Below the pieces are notes generated by a model, which was given only the letters and a program-made list of their open reading frames with translations, did not search any database and was not told where the DNA came from. This document shows positions 16,335-25,416 of a stretch of DNA of 64,000 nucleotides, piece by piece. Made by a program: the position numbers and the translations under genes. Source of the DNA: Dulcicalothrix desertica PCC 7102 (lineage in GTDB: Bacteria > Cyanobacteriota > Cyanobacteriia > Cyanobacteriales > Nostocaceae); NCBI RefSeq assembly GCF_003991905.1, contig NZ_RSCL01000007.1, positions 281,475-345,474 on the forward strand. The letters run 5' to 3'. Position 1 is the stretch's first letter; each line of letters begins with the position of its first letter.

Positions 16335-16865
16335 ATGAATGACCGACTTTTTAGAAAATGTAACTTATTTGTTGTTTTTGCAATACTTATCGCACAACAG
16401 CCACAAGCGTTTGCAGAGGAAAGAATTGATTCTTGTCAATTGAATATTTATGAGGTACCTAGACTACAACTAAATCAAATAACATCTTCAGATATATTAG
16501 CAAACTCTGTTGAGCGAGTTGATAATCAGCAATCACTATTTTCAGCTAGACCGCGATTAAATGATTTGATTACTCGTCCCTTAGTGTGGGAAATGCGAGT
16601 TAACAAAACAGACTTGCCTATTAACGCTAATCAAATTCAGTATCAGGTAGCACCAGAGAGGAGGAACGGTAATCCTTTTAATTCTGTTGTTGTTAAAGCT
16701 GAAAATTTTAATGATGCTGTCAGAAGCTGCGATGAGAAGACGGCGGTAATAAGAGGTGAAGTGACTTTAGAGTTTCGAGATTTACACCGGATTAAACCGA
16801 CTCGTACTCAACAGCAACCAATACCTTTTCGAGCGAATATTCGAGTATGCTTAAAAAGCTGCTAA
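16335..16865 (+). CDS. Exported cysteine-containing protein of unknown function
   Basis: A 176-residue protein with an N-terminal signal segment (NLFVVFAILIAQQPQAFA, cleavage near residue 27) and four cysteines in the mature part: one in DSCQLNIY, one in RSCDEK, and a C-terminal CLKSC pair. It ends in ANIRVCLKSC, so two disulfides are possible. No family was recognised. Placed between the candidate subunit and the chaperone (54 bp before the latter), it may be a minor or tip subunit or an assembly factor; this is inferred from position. Confidence 0.6.
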   Translation: MNDRLFRKCNLFVVFAILIAQQPQAFAEERIDSCQLNIYEVPRLQLNQITSSDILANSVERVDNQQSLFSARPRLNDLITRPLVWEMRVNKTDLPINANQIQYQVAPERRNGNPFNSVVVKAENFNDAVRSCDEKTAVIRGEVTLEFRDLHRIKPTRTQQQPIPFRANIRVCLKSC

Positions 16866-16919
16866 TTAGTATTAATAATTATTAAATTATTTATTGAAGT
16901 GAGGATTTGAGCGATTAAA

Positions 16920-17816
16920 ATGTCTAATCAAACTGTAAAGATATTATTGTCAAGTTTAATTGCATTAGCGAGCTTAGTGCCATCAAGTGCTACTGCTATA
17001 GAAGTTACTGTTACTCCTCCACGTTTTGAAGTGGATATTAATAATAAGCAGTCCCGCTCCAATTCGATTAAAATTACGAATTTATCTGACAAGCCAGCAG
17101 AAATGAGGGCTTATATACGAAACTGGGTAATGAATGACAAAAATGAGTTTAAAGACGCACCATCTAATGAGCAATCTTTAGACCAATGGGTTGTATTTAC
17201 TCCATCTAGATTTACAATTCCACCTCGTAGTACTCAAACTGTTCGTTTTGCGATTCGTCCTAAAATTAAACCGAATTCTGGCGAATATCGTGCTGTTCTT
17301 TATCTAGAGGAAGTGGCATCTAATAATCCTACTACAAGTAGTATAAAGGCTATTGGTCGTATAGGTGTAGTAATTTATGGTTATGCTGGAGAAATTAAAC
17401 GGGTTGGTAGCATTGACTCTATTACAGTGGATACAAAACCTAGCGGAATGAGAGCAGTATTCGATATTTCAAATAAGGGTAACGCACACGTTAGAATGGG
17501 TGGTCAGTATGCTATTTGGCGTGCTGCTAATTATCCAGGTGCGAAAGCAACACAGTTCATTGCTGGTGCAGGTAGTTCAAAAACAAAACTACCAGCAAAT
17601 GTTATTGATGCTGGGAAAATAGAATTCTCACCTGTTCTACCAAATAATCGGCGCCAACTTGCATTACCTTTAGGAAAATTACCTCCTGGTAACTATGTCT
17701 TAGACATAAATGGAGATTTGAGTGGAATGGTAGTTGATAAGGGTATTCCTTTCACAGTGCCAAATACTAATGCTTTACCACCTAATCCTAAAACTACTAA
17801 TAGCTCAACTAAGTAA
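16920..17816 (+). CDS. PapD-like periplasmic chaperone
   Basis: A 298-residue protein with a signal peptide cleaved after ATA near residue 27. The mature start IEVTVTPPRFEVDI, the ITNLSDKPAEMRAYIRNW strand and the block FTIPPRSTQTVRFAIRPK...SGEYRAVLYLEE fit the N-terminal immunoglobulin-like domain of PapD/FimC chaperones. The second half (about 165-280) is consistent with the C-terminal beta-sandwich. Such proteins hold fibre subunits in the periplasm and hand them to an outer-membrane usher, which is encoded 212 bp downstream. The Asn/Pro-rich tail after residue 280 is probably disordered. Confidence 0.82.
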   Translation: MSNQTVKILLSSLIALASLVPSSATAIEVTVTPPRFEVDINNKQSRSNSIKITNLSDKPAEMRAYIRNWVMNDKNEFKDAPSNEQSLDQWVVFTPSRFTIPPRSTQTVRFAIRPKIKPNSGEYRAVLYLEEVASNNPTTSSIKAIGRIGVVIYGYAGEIKRVGSIDSITVDTKPSGMRAVFDISNKGNAHVRMGGQYAIWRAANYPGAKATQFIAGAGSSKTKLPANVIDAGKIEFSPVLPNNRRQLALPLGKLPPGNYVLDINGDLSGMVVDKGIPFTVPNTNALPPNPKTTNSSTK

Positions 17817-18028
17817 TTTTACTGCAACACTTATTCTTCAGGAAGAATTGATTACTACCCTGAGTTAACTTGCTGTAAAAAATTTTAATCAATTAATCTC
17901 AACTATTAAGCAGTGTTGAGTTCCAAATCCGCCAGTTCAAAACTTTTTTACTTTAATTCAATCGGTAATTACTGCTAAAAAATCATTGCTGTTCCTAGAT
18001 TTTTTCAAGGCTTAATATTCAAATACTT

Positions 18029-21000
18029 GTGCTTATGCTCTACCTAGCTTTACCACCCACGCCAGCACCAATTGTTGCCACATTGGCACCTCAAGAGGTG
18101 AAAATTGAAGCTTTGCAAACTAAAACTTCTCCAAATAGTCGCCGCTTTCAAGCTTCTTCCCGGAATGATGGCACTGTTAGAGTGGCAACTACACAATCCG
18201 ACTCTTGCAAATCTTCTAATGCCTCTGAGCAGTCAGATTTAGTCAGTAATTTACTAAACAAAATACTGAAGAATACTAGCGTCGTAAAAACTTCTTATAG
18301 TACTAACGTAGCTAAAAACAATTGCACCTCTGCTACGCACTCTGATGCGAGTAAGCCTACAAATAGTAAATTAGCCACTAATCATAAACAGGTATCAAAA
18401 GGTTTTTCTCCTATACCCATACAAGAGGAAAATGTAAATGTTATTGAGGGTGCGGCGAGAACAGGTAAAGCTTCAGTCACTGATACAAATACTACAGAGC
18501 TACAGTCTGAACTAGAAGACACACATTCTACTAAACAGAATAAGCAAGAAAAAGCTGTAGATAAAAATCCTATTGGTCAAATTCTTGAAAAAGTTCAAGA
18601 GTTGATTAGCGTCTCCTTATATGCTTCTATAAATAATAATATTGAAAATACGATTAGCAATAGTACACAAAATACTACTACAGCAGATAGTCAAGATTCT
18701 CAGAAAATAGCTACTAGTAATATTTATAAGGATACTTATACATCTGAGCAAAATAGAGATAATAGCATTACTACCTCAAAAGTTGCTAGTAGTTTATCAG
18801 GAAATAGTAATACACAAAAAATTATAGCAGTTGTTCAAGAGCTTATAAGTGCTTCTTTACATGCATCACTTAACAATACTTTGAATGATGCCGTTAAAGT
18901 AGAAAGTAAAGTCGAAAAAATTGCGTTGACACCACCACAATCGCCGGATTCCAATAATTCTAAAGTAGCTAGCAGCAATCAAATTACTCCTACTAATCCA
19001 GAAGTTGATAAGCAACAAAATTTAATTGCTGCACTCAAAAATTCTGCTAGCCAAAATAATCCTAATTCAACTATTACTAATAAACCTGCTTTAGAATTAG
19101 CGCAAGTACCAGATACTCCCTTTTTGGTAGGTGTACTTATCAATGGTAGAGAAGCCGGTACTATAGATGTTCTTATACAAAATAATACTTTATTTATTCC
19201 ATTAGAAAGCTTTGCAAAAGTTGCTAGCTTTACAATTGAGCAAAATAACCAAATACTAAGTGCAAAAACTCCATTAGGTAGTGTTAATTTACAGCCAAAT
19301 GATTTAAGCCAAATTGATGGAGTTGTTTATATTAGTAAATCTACTTTACAGCAAAAACTAAAAGTCGATGTTGAATTAAATACTGCTGATATTAATTTAC
19401 TTGTTGAACTACCTTGGCGAGGTGGTAGGCAATCTGGTTCTGCGGCTCAACTCAAACCTGATGTGCTTCCACCAAGTACGGCTTTTTCGACTTTACAGCA
19501 AAATTTGAATATCACAACCTCTTCTAACAGGACTGATATTCGTAGTTCTACGCTGTTGGGTGGCAGATTAGCAGGTGGTGCTTGGCGCGCGCGTTTAGAA
19601 AATGATTTTAAAAATGCGCCCAATCTAAGCGAGTATTTTTATTACAAACGTGACGGTCAATTCCGCTATCAAATTGGTAGACAGTTTTTAGGCTTAAATC
19701 CGTTGTTGGATGGTCTTAGTTTAACTGGTTTGCAATTTGGTTATACTAATTTACCCGCAGAAACTTTTAATACAAGCTATAGTGCCAACGAGTTGTTGCC
19801 AAGACGTTCTAGACCAGTACAAACATTTCGCGGTACGGCGCCTCCAGTTAGCTTAGTACAGTTAAGAGTTGGTAGATCGATAGTTGCACAGCAGCAAGTA
19901 GGGTTTAATGGACAGTATGAATTTTTAGATGTGAATTTACCTGCTGGGCAAAGTAACGATGTTGAAATATTAATTTTTGACCGTAATAATTTACGTGCCC
20001 CTAGAGAAATTCGTACCGTTAGAATCAATGCTTCTGATTTACTACTGCCAGCAGGAGGTAATGTACAGTTAGCAGGTTTAGGATTGACTGGTAACTTAGC
20101 CCAAACATCTTTATTTGGAGATTCAAGATTTCAATTAGAAAACGAAGGACAGCTTGCTGGTTTTTACCAAATGCGTCAGGGTCTAACGAATAATTTGACC
20201 TTTGAAGGTGGAATTCAAGCTTTACCCGAAACATTCCAAGCTCAAGCTGGTTTAGTGTGGCGCCTAGCAAACCCAGCAATTCTTTCAGCTAGTGTTGGTA
20301 GCTCCAATGATAAGCTTGGTTACACTGCCGACCTAGATATACAGTTAGACCGTTTGCAAATTAACGCTAATTCGCAATCATTGCCTCAGCGATACTTTTC
20401 AAATTTTAGCAATTCTAGAGAATCTTTTAATCACAGTTTAGAAGTAAAATATAACTTTGGTAATCGATTAGATTTAGGATTTATCGCGCGTAATCGTCAG
20501 TCAGAAAGTAATTCAGCTAATTACATTCTGCCGACTTTTTCAGCGCGTCCTTTCTCTTCACTTTTTCTAAGCGGTAGACCTGACTTTGAAGGAAGATATT
20601 TATTTAATGCTTTCTATCAGCCAACTTGGGCGACTAGATTATCTTTTAATACTTACGGCGATACTTATATATCTGATTTCAGCTATAGGCTTAATAATAA
20701 TTACCAGATGTCTTTTGGTGGTGAATTTGGTGGTAATGATGCTGCTCGTTACACTGCCCGTTTCGGTTATAGTCCCAATAATTTCAGAGCATTGAGTTGG
20801 AATGTTGGACTCGGAGTAACTGGAGATGGGCAAATCGGACCCGTTGCTGGTGCAAGTATGCAAGTACTACCTGGTTTATTAGGAAGGATTGAATATCAAG
20901 GCATTCCTTCGAGAAGTTTAAGTTATCTCGGTGGTTTCGGTGATGACCGTTTGTCAATTTCTCTTGTTTCTGATTTATCTTTTGGTGGTGGTCGAGTTGC

Positions 21001-21607
21001 TCCATCCTGGAGTGGTGGTGTTGGCAAAGAACGTGGCGCCATTTCTGGACAGCTAGCTGTTGGAAGCATTGCTAAAAACTTCGATTTGAGCGGGTCGAAT
21101 GTCCGAGTTTACAATAACCGCAACAAGCTAATAGGCAGCGCTAGAACAGACTCGAAAGGTGGTTTCATGGTCGGCAATTTACCAGAAGGTACTTATATTG
21201 TTGAACTAGAACCCGACGAATTACCTGTAGAACTTTCAGTACCAAAAACAAGTTTAATCGCTCAAGTCGCAAACTCTGCTGTTACTCGTTTAGATTTTCC
21301 TGTCAGAATTGAATACGGTTTAGCAGGGAAAGTTACTGATGTTGCAGGTCAACCAGTAGAACAGGTACGAGTTGAGTTAAATAATCTTGAAGGAGCAAGG
21401 GTGATATCTGCTGTAACTGACCAATTTGGTTTATACCGTCTTGATGGTGTTCCTGTAGGTAAATACACATTACGAGTATCGCCGTTAGATGAACTCAACC
21501 GCAATGATTCGCTACCCAAGCGCCAAATTGAGATTAGCAATGAGTTTGTTTACAATCAAAATCTACAGTTACCAGTTTCTGCGGCAGCAGTTAAGAAAAA
21601 ATCATAA
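18029..21607 (+). CDS. Usher-like outer-membrane protein with long disordered N-terminus
   Basis: A 1192-residue protein. Residues 1-355 are low-complexity (Ser/Thr/Asn/Lys) and contain a duplicated VQELIS(V/A)SL(Y/H)AS motif near 188 and 266. Residues 360-470 resemble the usher N-terminal domain (LINGREAGTIDVLI, LFIPLESF, SKSTLQQKLKVDVEL). From about 500 a beta-barrel follows, interrupted near 596-680 by a plug-like domain (VQTFRGTAPPVSLVQLRV, GQYEFLDVNLPAGQ, FDRNNLRAPREIRTV). Residues 1010-1192 form two carboxypeptidase-regulatory-like beta sandwiches (RVYNNRNKLIGSARTDSKGG; GKVTDVAGQPVEQVRV). The start is uncertain: GTG at 18029 or ATG at 18035, upstream TAG at 17996. The N-terminus is only weakly signal-like. 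It should secrete and assemble the upstream subunits. Confidence 0.78.
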   Translation: MLMLYLALPPTPAPIVATLAPQEVKIEALQTKTSPNSRRFQASSRNDGTVRVATTQSDSCKSSNASEQSDLVSNLLNKILKNTSVVKTSYSTNVAKNNCTSATHSDASKPTNSKLATNHKQVSKGFSPIPIQEENVNVIEGAARTGKASVTDTNTTELQSELEDTHSTKQNKQEKAVDKNPIGQILEKVQELISVSLYASINNNIENTISNSTQNTTTADSQDSQKIATSNIYKDTYTSEQNRDNSITTSKVASSLSGNSNTQKIIAVVQELISASLHASLNNTLNDAVKVESKVEKIALTPPQSPDSNNSKVASSNQITPTNPEVDKQQNLIAALKNSASQNNPNSTITNKPALELAQVPDTPFLVGVLINGREAGTIDVLIQNNTLFIPLESFAKVASFTIEQNNQILSAKTPLGSVNLQPNDLSQIDGVVYISKSTLQQKLKVDVELNTADINLLVELPWRGGRQSGSAAQLKPDVLPPSTAFSTLQQNLNITTSSNRTDIRSSTLLGGRLAGGAWRARLENDFKNAPNLSEYFYYKRDGQFRYQIGRQFLGLNPLLDGLSLTGLQFGYTNLPAETFNTSYSANELLPRRSRPVQTFRGTAPPVSLVQLRVGRSIVAQQQVGFNGQYEFLDVNLPAGQSNDVEILIFDRNNLRAPREIRTVRINASDLLLPAGGNVQLAGLGLTGNLAQTSLFGDSRFQLENEGQLAGFYQMRQGLTNNLTFEGGIQALPETFQAQAGLVWRLANPAILSASVGSSNDKLGYTADLDIQLDRLQINANSQSLPQRYFSNFSNSRESFNHSLEVKYNFGNRLDLGFIARNRQSESNSANYILPTFSARPFSSLFLSGRPDFEGRYLFNAFYQPTWATRLSFNTYGDTYISDFSYRLNNNYQMSFGGEFGGNDAARYTARFGYSPNNFRALSWNVGLGVTGDGQIGPVAGASMQVLPGLLGRIEYQGIPSRSLSYLGGFGDDRLSISLVSDLSFGGGRVAPSWSGGVGKERGAISGQLAVGSIAKNFDLSGSNVRVYNNRNKLIGSARTDSKGGFMVGNLPEGTYIVELEPDELPVELSVPKTSLIAQVANSAVTRLDFPVRIEYGLAGKVTDVAGQPVEQVRVELNNLEGARVISAVTDQFGLYRLDGVPVGKYTLRVSPLDELNRNDSLPKRQIEISNEFVYNQNLQLPVSAAAVKKKS

Positions 21608-21625
21608 TTATTTAATAATGCATCT

Positions 21626-21653
21626 CTTGTGGGATGGGCATCCCTGCCCGTCT
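21626..21653. repeat. Dispersed CTTGTGGGATGGGC repeat
   Basis: Copy with a GGGCA TCCC TGCCC hairpin, 18 bp after the usher stop and followed by CTTTA. It could serve as that gene's terminator. Confidence 0.7.
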
Positions 21654-21903
21654 TTATACACACTTCTACCCGTTCTATACTAAAAGCTTGTTACAAGTTG
21701 ACTTTTTAATTGGGTGGAAATCTTGAAGATGCTTCGTTCGCGACTCATGACACTTGTATTTGTTCCAATAGACAACCTAATTTTGGAATAATCTCACAAA
21801 ACATCAAGTTTTGTCTTCTACCATCGAGGGAATTACCTGCCATAGCCCTTCTACTATAGAATATTGCTAGATTCATCTATAAGCGTGGGTGTTAAAAGTA
21901 CAC

Positions 21904-24105
21904 ATGGCAAAACCAAAAAAAAGCGCTAATTCTCTCAACCTTAGAGACCCACAGTACTACAACAGTCGCGAGCTAAGTTGGTTAGAATTTAATAACCGTG
22001 TCTTACATGAAGCACTTGACCCGCGTACTCCTTTGTTGGAACGTCTCAAGTTCATGGCGATATTTTGTTCTAACTTGGACGAATTCTTTATGGTGCGGGT
22101 TGCTGTATTAATGCAGCAGGTAGAAGCAAAAGTTACCCAGTTAGGACTCGATGGACGAACCCCACAGCAGCAGTTAGATGATATTAGTTTTTCGCTGCGT
22201 CCTTTAGTTATTCAGCAGCACCAACATTTTGAAAAAGTTCTGCGACCGCAGTTAGCACAAAACGGTATTTATTTAGTTAATTATATTGAACTTAGCGATA
22301 AACAGCGCACTTATCTTGATAATTACTACGAAGAACAGATATTTCCCGTAATTACACCGTTGGCAGTTGACCCTAGCCACCCATTCCCCTACATTTCTAA
22401 TCTTAGTTTAAATTTGGCTGTTGTCGTCAAAAACCCCGACACCGATGAAGAATTTTTCGCACGTGTAAAAGTTCCCAAGGTATTACCGCGATTTTTAGCT
22501 TTGCCTCCTGAATTAGGAATGACTCATAATGGCAAACCTGCACATTGGACGGGTATTCCGTTGGAACAAGCTATTGCTCATAACTTGGAATCTTTGTTTC
22601 CAGGTATGACTATTCAGGAATATCATACTTTCCGCATTACCCGTGATGCTGATTTAGAGGTTGAAGAAGATGAAGCTGATGACCTGTTAATTGCTATCGA
22701 GCAAGAATTGCGAAAACGTCGTGTTGGTGGAAACCCTGTACGCTTAGAAATTCAGTCTCAAACTCCACAGTCTGTACGTTCTCGACTTTTAGAAGATTTA
22801 GAATTGGATGAAATTGATTGTTACGAAGTTGAAGGTTTATTAGGTTTACGGGATTTAATGTATTTTATGTCACTCCCGTTACCCGAACATAAAGACCGTC
22901 CTTGGCAAGCAGTAGTCCCTTCAAGATTACAGCGTATTCGCGAACCAAATCCCAATAACCCCCAAGTACACGACGTTGAAGATGGTAAAGATATTTTTAC
23001 TGTAATTCGCGAACGCGACATATTAGTTCATCATCCTTATCAATCTTTCTCATCATCTGTTGTTAAATTTATTTCTAGTGCAGCGCAAGACCCAGATGTA
23101 CTCGCGATTAAAATGACGCTTTACCGCACTTCTGGTGATTCTCCTATTGTAAATGCTTTGATTGCTGCTGCCGAAAATGGTAAGCAAGTATCAGTACTCG
23201 TTGAACTTAAAGCCCGCTTTGATGAAGAGAATAATATATATTGGGCACGGCGCCTAGAAAGTGTAGGTGTACACGTTGTTTATGGTTTAGTTGGCTTAAA
23301 AACACACTGTAAAACTATACTAATTGTGCGACGTGAAAAAGACCGTATTCGTCGTTATGTACATATTGGTACAGGTAACTATAATCATAAAACTGCACGG
23401 TTATATACCGATTTAGGATTATTTAGCTGTCGCGATGAATTAGGCGCCGATTTAACCGATTTATATAATTATCTAACTGGTTACTCGCGACAAAAATCTT
23501 ACAGACAGTTACTTGTTGCTCCCGTCAATATGCGCGACCGTTTTTTAGCTCTTATTCGTCGCGAAATCGAAAATGCTCAGAATGGATTATCGGGACGCAT
23601 CGTTGCGAAAATGAATTCATTAGTAGACTCAGAAATAATTGCCTCTTTATATGAAGCATCGCGCGCGGGAGTACAAATTGATTTAATAATTCGCGGTGTT
23701 TGCTGTTTGCGTCCGCAATTGAAAGATATTAGCGAGAACATTCGCGTTATTAGCATCATTGGCAGTTTTTTGGAACATTCTCGCATTTATTATTTTTATA
23801 ACAATGGTCAGGAAGAAATATTTATTGGCAGTGCTGATTGGATGCCACGTAATTTAGACCGTCGTGTCGAAGCAATTACTCCAATTCTAGACATAGATAT
23901 TGCCAAAGATTTGCAAGAAATATTAGGAATAATGCTTGCTGATAACCGTTTAGCTTGGGAATTACAATCTAATGGTACCTATATTCAACGGCGCCCAGGC
24001 GATAATTGTCCAGAATCGAACTCACAGAAAGCTTTAATGGCAATGGCATTGGGGTCAAATGGGGTTGCCTCAAATATAGAACCAATAAGTGCTGTACGAA
24101 ATTAG
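21904..24105 (+). CDS. ppk1: Polyphosphate kinase 1
   Basis: A 733-residue enzyme that reversibly polymerises the gamma-phosphate of ATP into polyphosphate. The start at 21904 (MAKPKKSAN) is preferred over a GTG at 21889. It shows SRELSWLEFNNRVLHEA and CSNLDEFFMVRVA at the N-terminus, the KMTLYRTSGDSPIV block, the phosphorylated histidine His468 in GLKTHCKT, HIGTGNYNHKTA, and a C-terminal GSADWMPRNLDRRVEAI. All expected domains are complete and the length is normal. It is a stand-alone gene followed by a tandem palindromic repeat that begins right at its stop codon. Confidence 0.95.
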   Translation: MAKPKKSANSLNLRDPQYYNSRELSWLEFNNRVLHEALDPRTPLLERLKFMAIFCSNLDEFFMVRVAVLMQQVEAKVTQLGLDGRTPQQQLDDISFSLRPLVIQQHQHFEKVLRPQLAQNGIYLVNYIELSDKQRTYLDNYYEEQIFPVITPLAVDPSHPFPYISNLSLNLAVVVKNPDTDEEFFARVKVPKVLPRFLALPPELGMTHNGKPAHWTGIPLEQAIAHNLESLFPGMTIQEYHTFRITRDADLEVEEDEADDLLIAIEQELRKRRVGGNPVRLEIQSQTPQSVRSRLLEDLELDEIDCYEVEGLLGLRDLMYFMSLPLPEHKDRPWQAVVPSRLQRIREPNPNNPQVHDVEDGKDIFTVIRERDILVHHPYQSFSSSVVKFISSAAQDPDVLAIKMTLYRTSGDSPIVNALIAAAENGKQVSVLVELKARFDEENNIYWARRLESVGVHVVYGLVGLKTHCKTILIVRREKDRIRRYVHIGTGNYNHKTARLYTDLGLFSCRDELGADLTDLYNYLTGYSRQKSYRQLLVAPVNMRDRFLALIRREIENAQNGLSGRIVAKMNSLVDSEIIASLYEASRAGVQIDLIIRGVCCLRPQLKDISENIRVISIIGSFLEHSRIYYFYNNGQEEIFIGSADWMPRNLDRRVEAITPILDIDIAKDLQEILGIMLADNRLAWELQSNGTYIQRRPGDNCPESNSQKALMAMALGSNGVASNIEPISAVRN

Positions 24106-24106
24106 A

Positions 24107-24288
24107 AACCCTAGAAACCCGGTTTCTTTATCGATAACTTGTAATCTAAATAACGATTTTGGAAGAGAAACCGGGTTTCTTCGTCGATAACTTGTAATTT
24201 AAACAGCGATTTTGGAAGAGAAACCGGGTTTCTTCGTCGATAACTTGTAATCTAAATAACGATTTTGCTTAGAAACCCGGTTTCTTAT
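24107..24288. repeat. Tandem palindromic repeat, 53-bp unit, four palindromes
   Basis: The hairpin GAAACC(C/G)GGTTTCTT occurs at 24114, 24167, 24220 and 24272, spaced 53, 53 and 52 bp. The linkers (CGATAACTTGTAAT... AACGATTTTG) are also conserved, so the whole unit is tandemly duplicated. Single copies of the same hairpin lie at about 53298, 53348, 56618 and 62355. Confidence 0.9.
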
Positions 24289-24520
24289 TTGTCCTTGATG
24301 TGAATTTTATATAGTCGAATGAATTATGAAAAAGACTTAAAGTTTGATAATTATTTTCAACGATTTTGAAATGTTTTGAAATAAGTCAAAAAGATTTAAC
24401 CCCAGTATCAGTGGTAATAGTCCATTTTAGCGATTTATTCACCCATTAGATAGAGTTGATTTGAATGAATGTTCCTTTAAACTGTAAGGGTTATATTATA
24501 TAATTCGTTCATTAAACTGG
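24289..24520. other. Spacer before the single-domain response regulator
   Basis: AT-rich, no ORF. The regulator's promoter is expected here, but no clear box pair was chosen. Confidence 0.4.
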
Positions 24521-24934
24521 ATGTTAATGTTGTCCTGTGAGCCTTCTACCCTGCGGGTGTTAGTAGTTGACGACCACGAACTAACTCGTATGACCCTGCA
24601 AATGGTACTTTCCTGCCAAAAAAATATGCAAGTAGTTGGTTTAGCAACCAATGGTCAAGAAGCTGTTGATATGGTAAAACGCCACCGACCAGACGTAATT
24701 GTCCTAGACTTACAAATGCCAGTTATGGATGGTTGGACGGCATCGGGTAAAATCAAGGAAATTGCTCCTGATACCCAAATCATCGCCTACTCGTCAGTAG
24801 AAGATGCTAAAAATGCAGGTGCTAATAACGATATGGGTCGTTGGGATGTTTTTTGTAAAAAGGACGTACCCACTACTGAGTTGATTGCCCTAGTGCGTGA
24901 ATTGGGAAACGGAAATAACGAATCCGCAGCTTGA
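24521..24934 (+). CDS. Single-domain response regulator
   Basis: A 137-residue CheY-like receiver with no output domain: LRVLVVDDHELTRM acidic pair, phospho-acceptor Asp63 in VIVLDLQMPVMDGW, conserved Ser/Thr in IAYSS and Lys in FCKKDVP. It probably acts by protein-protein contact or as a phosphate carrier in a relay. It is followed by a strong terminator and stands alone, so its partner kinase is unknown; several orphan kinases occur in this window. Confidence 0.88.
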   Translation: MLMLSCEPSTLRVLVVDDHELTRMTLQMVLSCQKNMQVVGLATNGQEAVDMVKRHRPDVIVLDLQMPVMDGWTASGKIKEIAPDTQIIAYSSVEDAKNAGANNDMGRWDVFCKKDVPTTELIALVRELGNGNNESAA

Positions 24935-25016
24935 TAATTGCAATGCCTATGAATGAGTTGAATATCCATATATTTCAATTGTCAAGAGTATTTTATCTAC
25001 AAGTACTCCTGGCTAA

Positions 25017-25061
25017 AGCATTAGTACTTATCTAGTATGTGATAAGTACTAATGCTCTTTT
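25017..25061 (+). terminator. Strong factor-independent terminator
   Basis: Perfect 16-bp stem (arms AGCATTAGTACTTATC and its complement), 8-nt loop, then CTTTT. It lies 83 bp after the response regulator stop. Confidence 0.8.
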
Positions 25062-25125
25062 AATGTATCAGGGCGCCTATTTCAAATTAGAATCGTCTAT
25101 AACCTCACCTAGAAAAGCGAAAAAA

Positions 25126-25308
25126 CTATAAACTTCCTGTTTGCGGGAAGGTGCGTCTATATTCATCAATTAAATCATCCATTTCTTCCAAGGCTTGATT
25201 GACATCAACTCTCAAAGTACCTAAATTTGGCTGTTCCAGAAGTTGCAGCAGGTATTCTCGTTTGGTTTCAACTTGGGCAATGCGTGCTTTGAGTGTTTGT
25301 AAGTCCAT
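25126..25308 (-). CDS. Small coiled-coil protein, hypothetical
   Basis: A 60-residue, charged, helical protein (MDLQTLKARIAQVETKREY, LLEQPNLGTLRVDVNQALEEMDDLI). The heptad-like spacing suggests a coiled coil. It resembles a small protein conserved in filamentous cyanobacteria, from memory. Function unknown. It follows ftrC and the DUF309 gene on the same strand, 89 bp after the latter. Confidence 0.65.
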   Translation of the reverse strand: MDLQTLKARIAQVETKREYLLQLLEQPNLGTLRVDVNQALEEMDDLIDEYRRTFPQTGSL

Positions 25309-25381
25309 ATGTTTTAATACCTTTATTAGAGCGTCGCTGTATACTTTTAACTTAACGCAAAAATTCTTAATATTTACAAAT

Positions 25382-25416
25382 ACTCAGCACTCAGCACTCA
25401 GCACTCAGCACTCATT
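25382..25416. repeat. ACTCAGC heptanucleotide tandem repeat
   Basis: Four perfect ACTCAGC units and a fifth imperfect one (ACTCATT). It overlaps the 3' end of the DUF309 gene and encodes that protein's last residues and stop. Confidence 0.9.

Noticed and set aside
24107-24288. Possible CRISPR array
   Set aside because: The units are tandem copies including their linkers, so there are no unique spacers; no cas gene is nearby.
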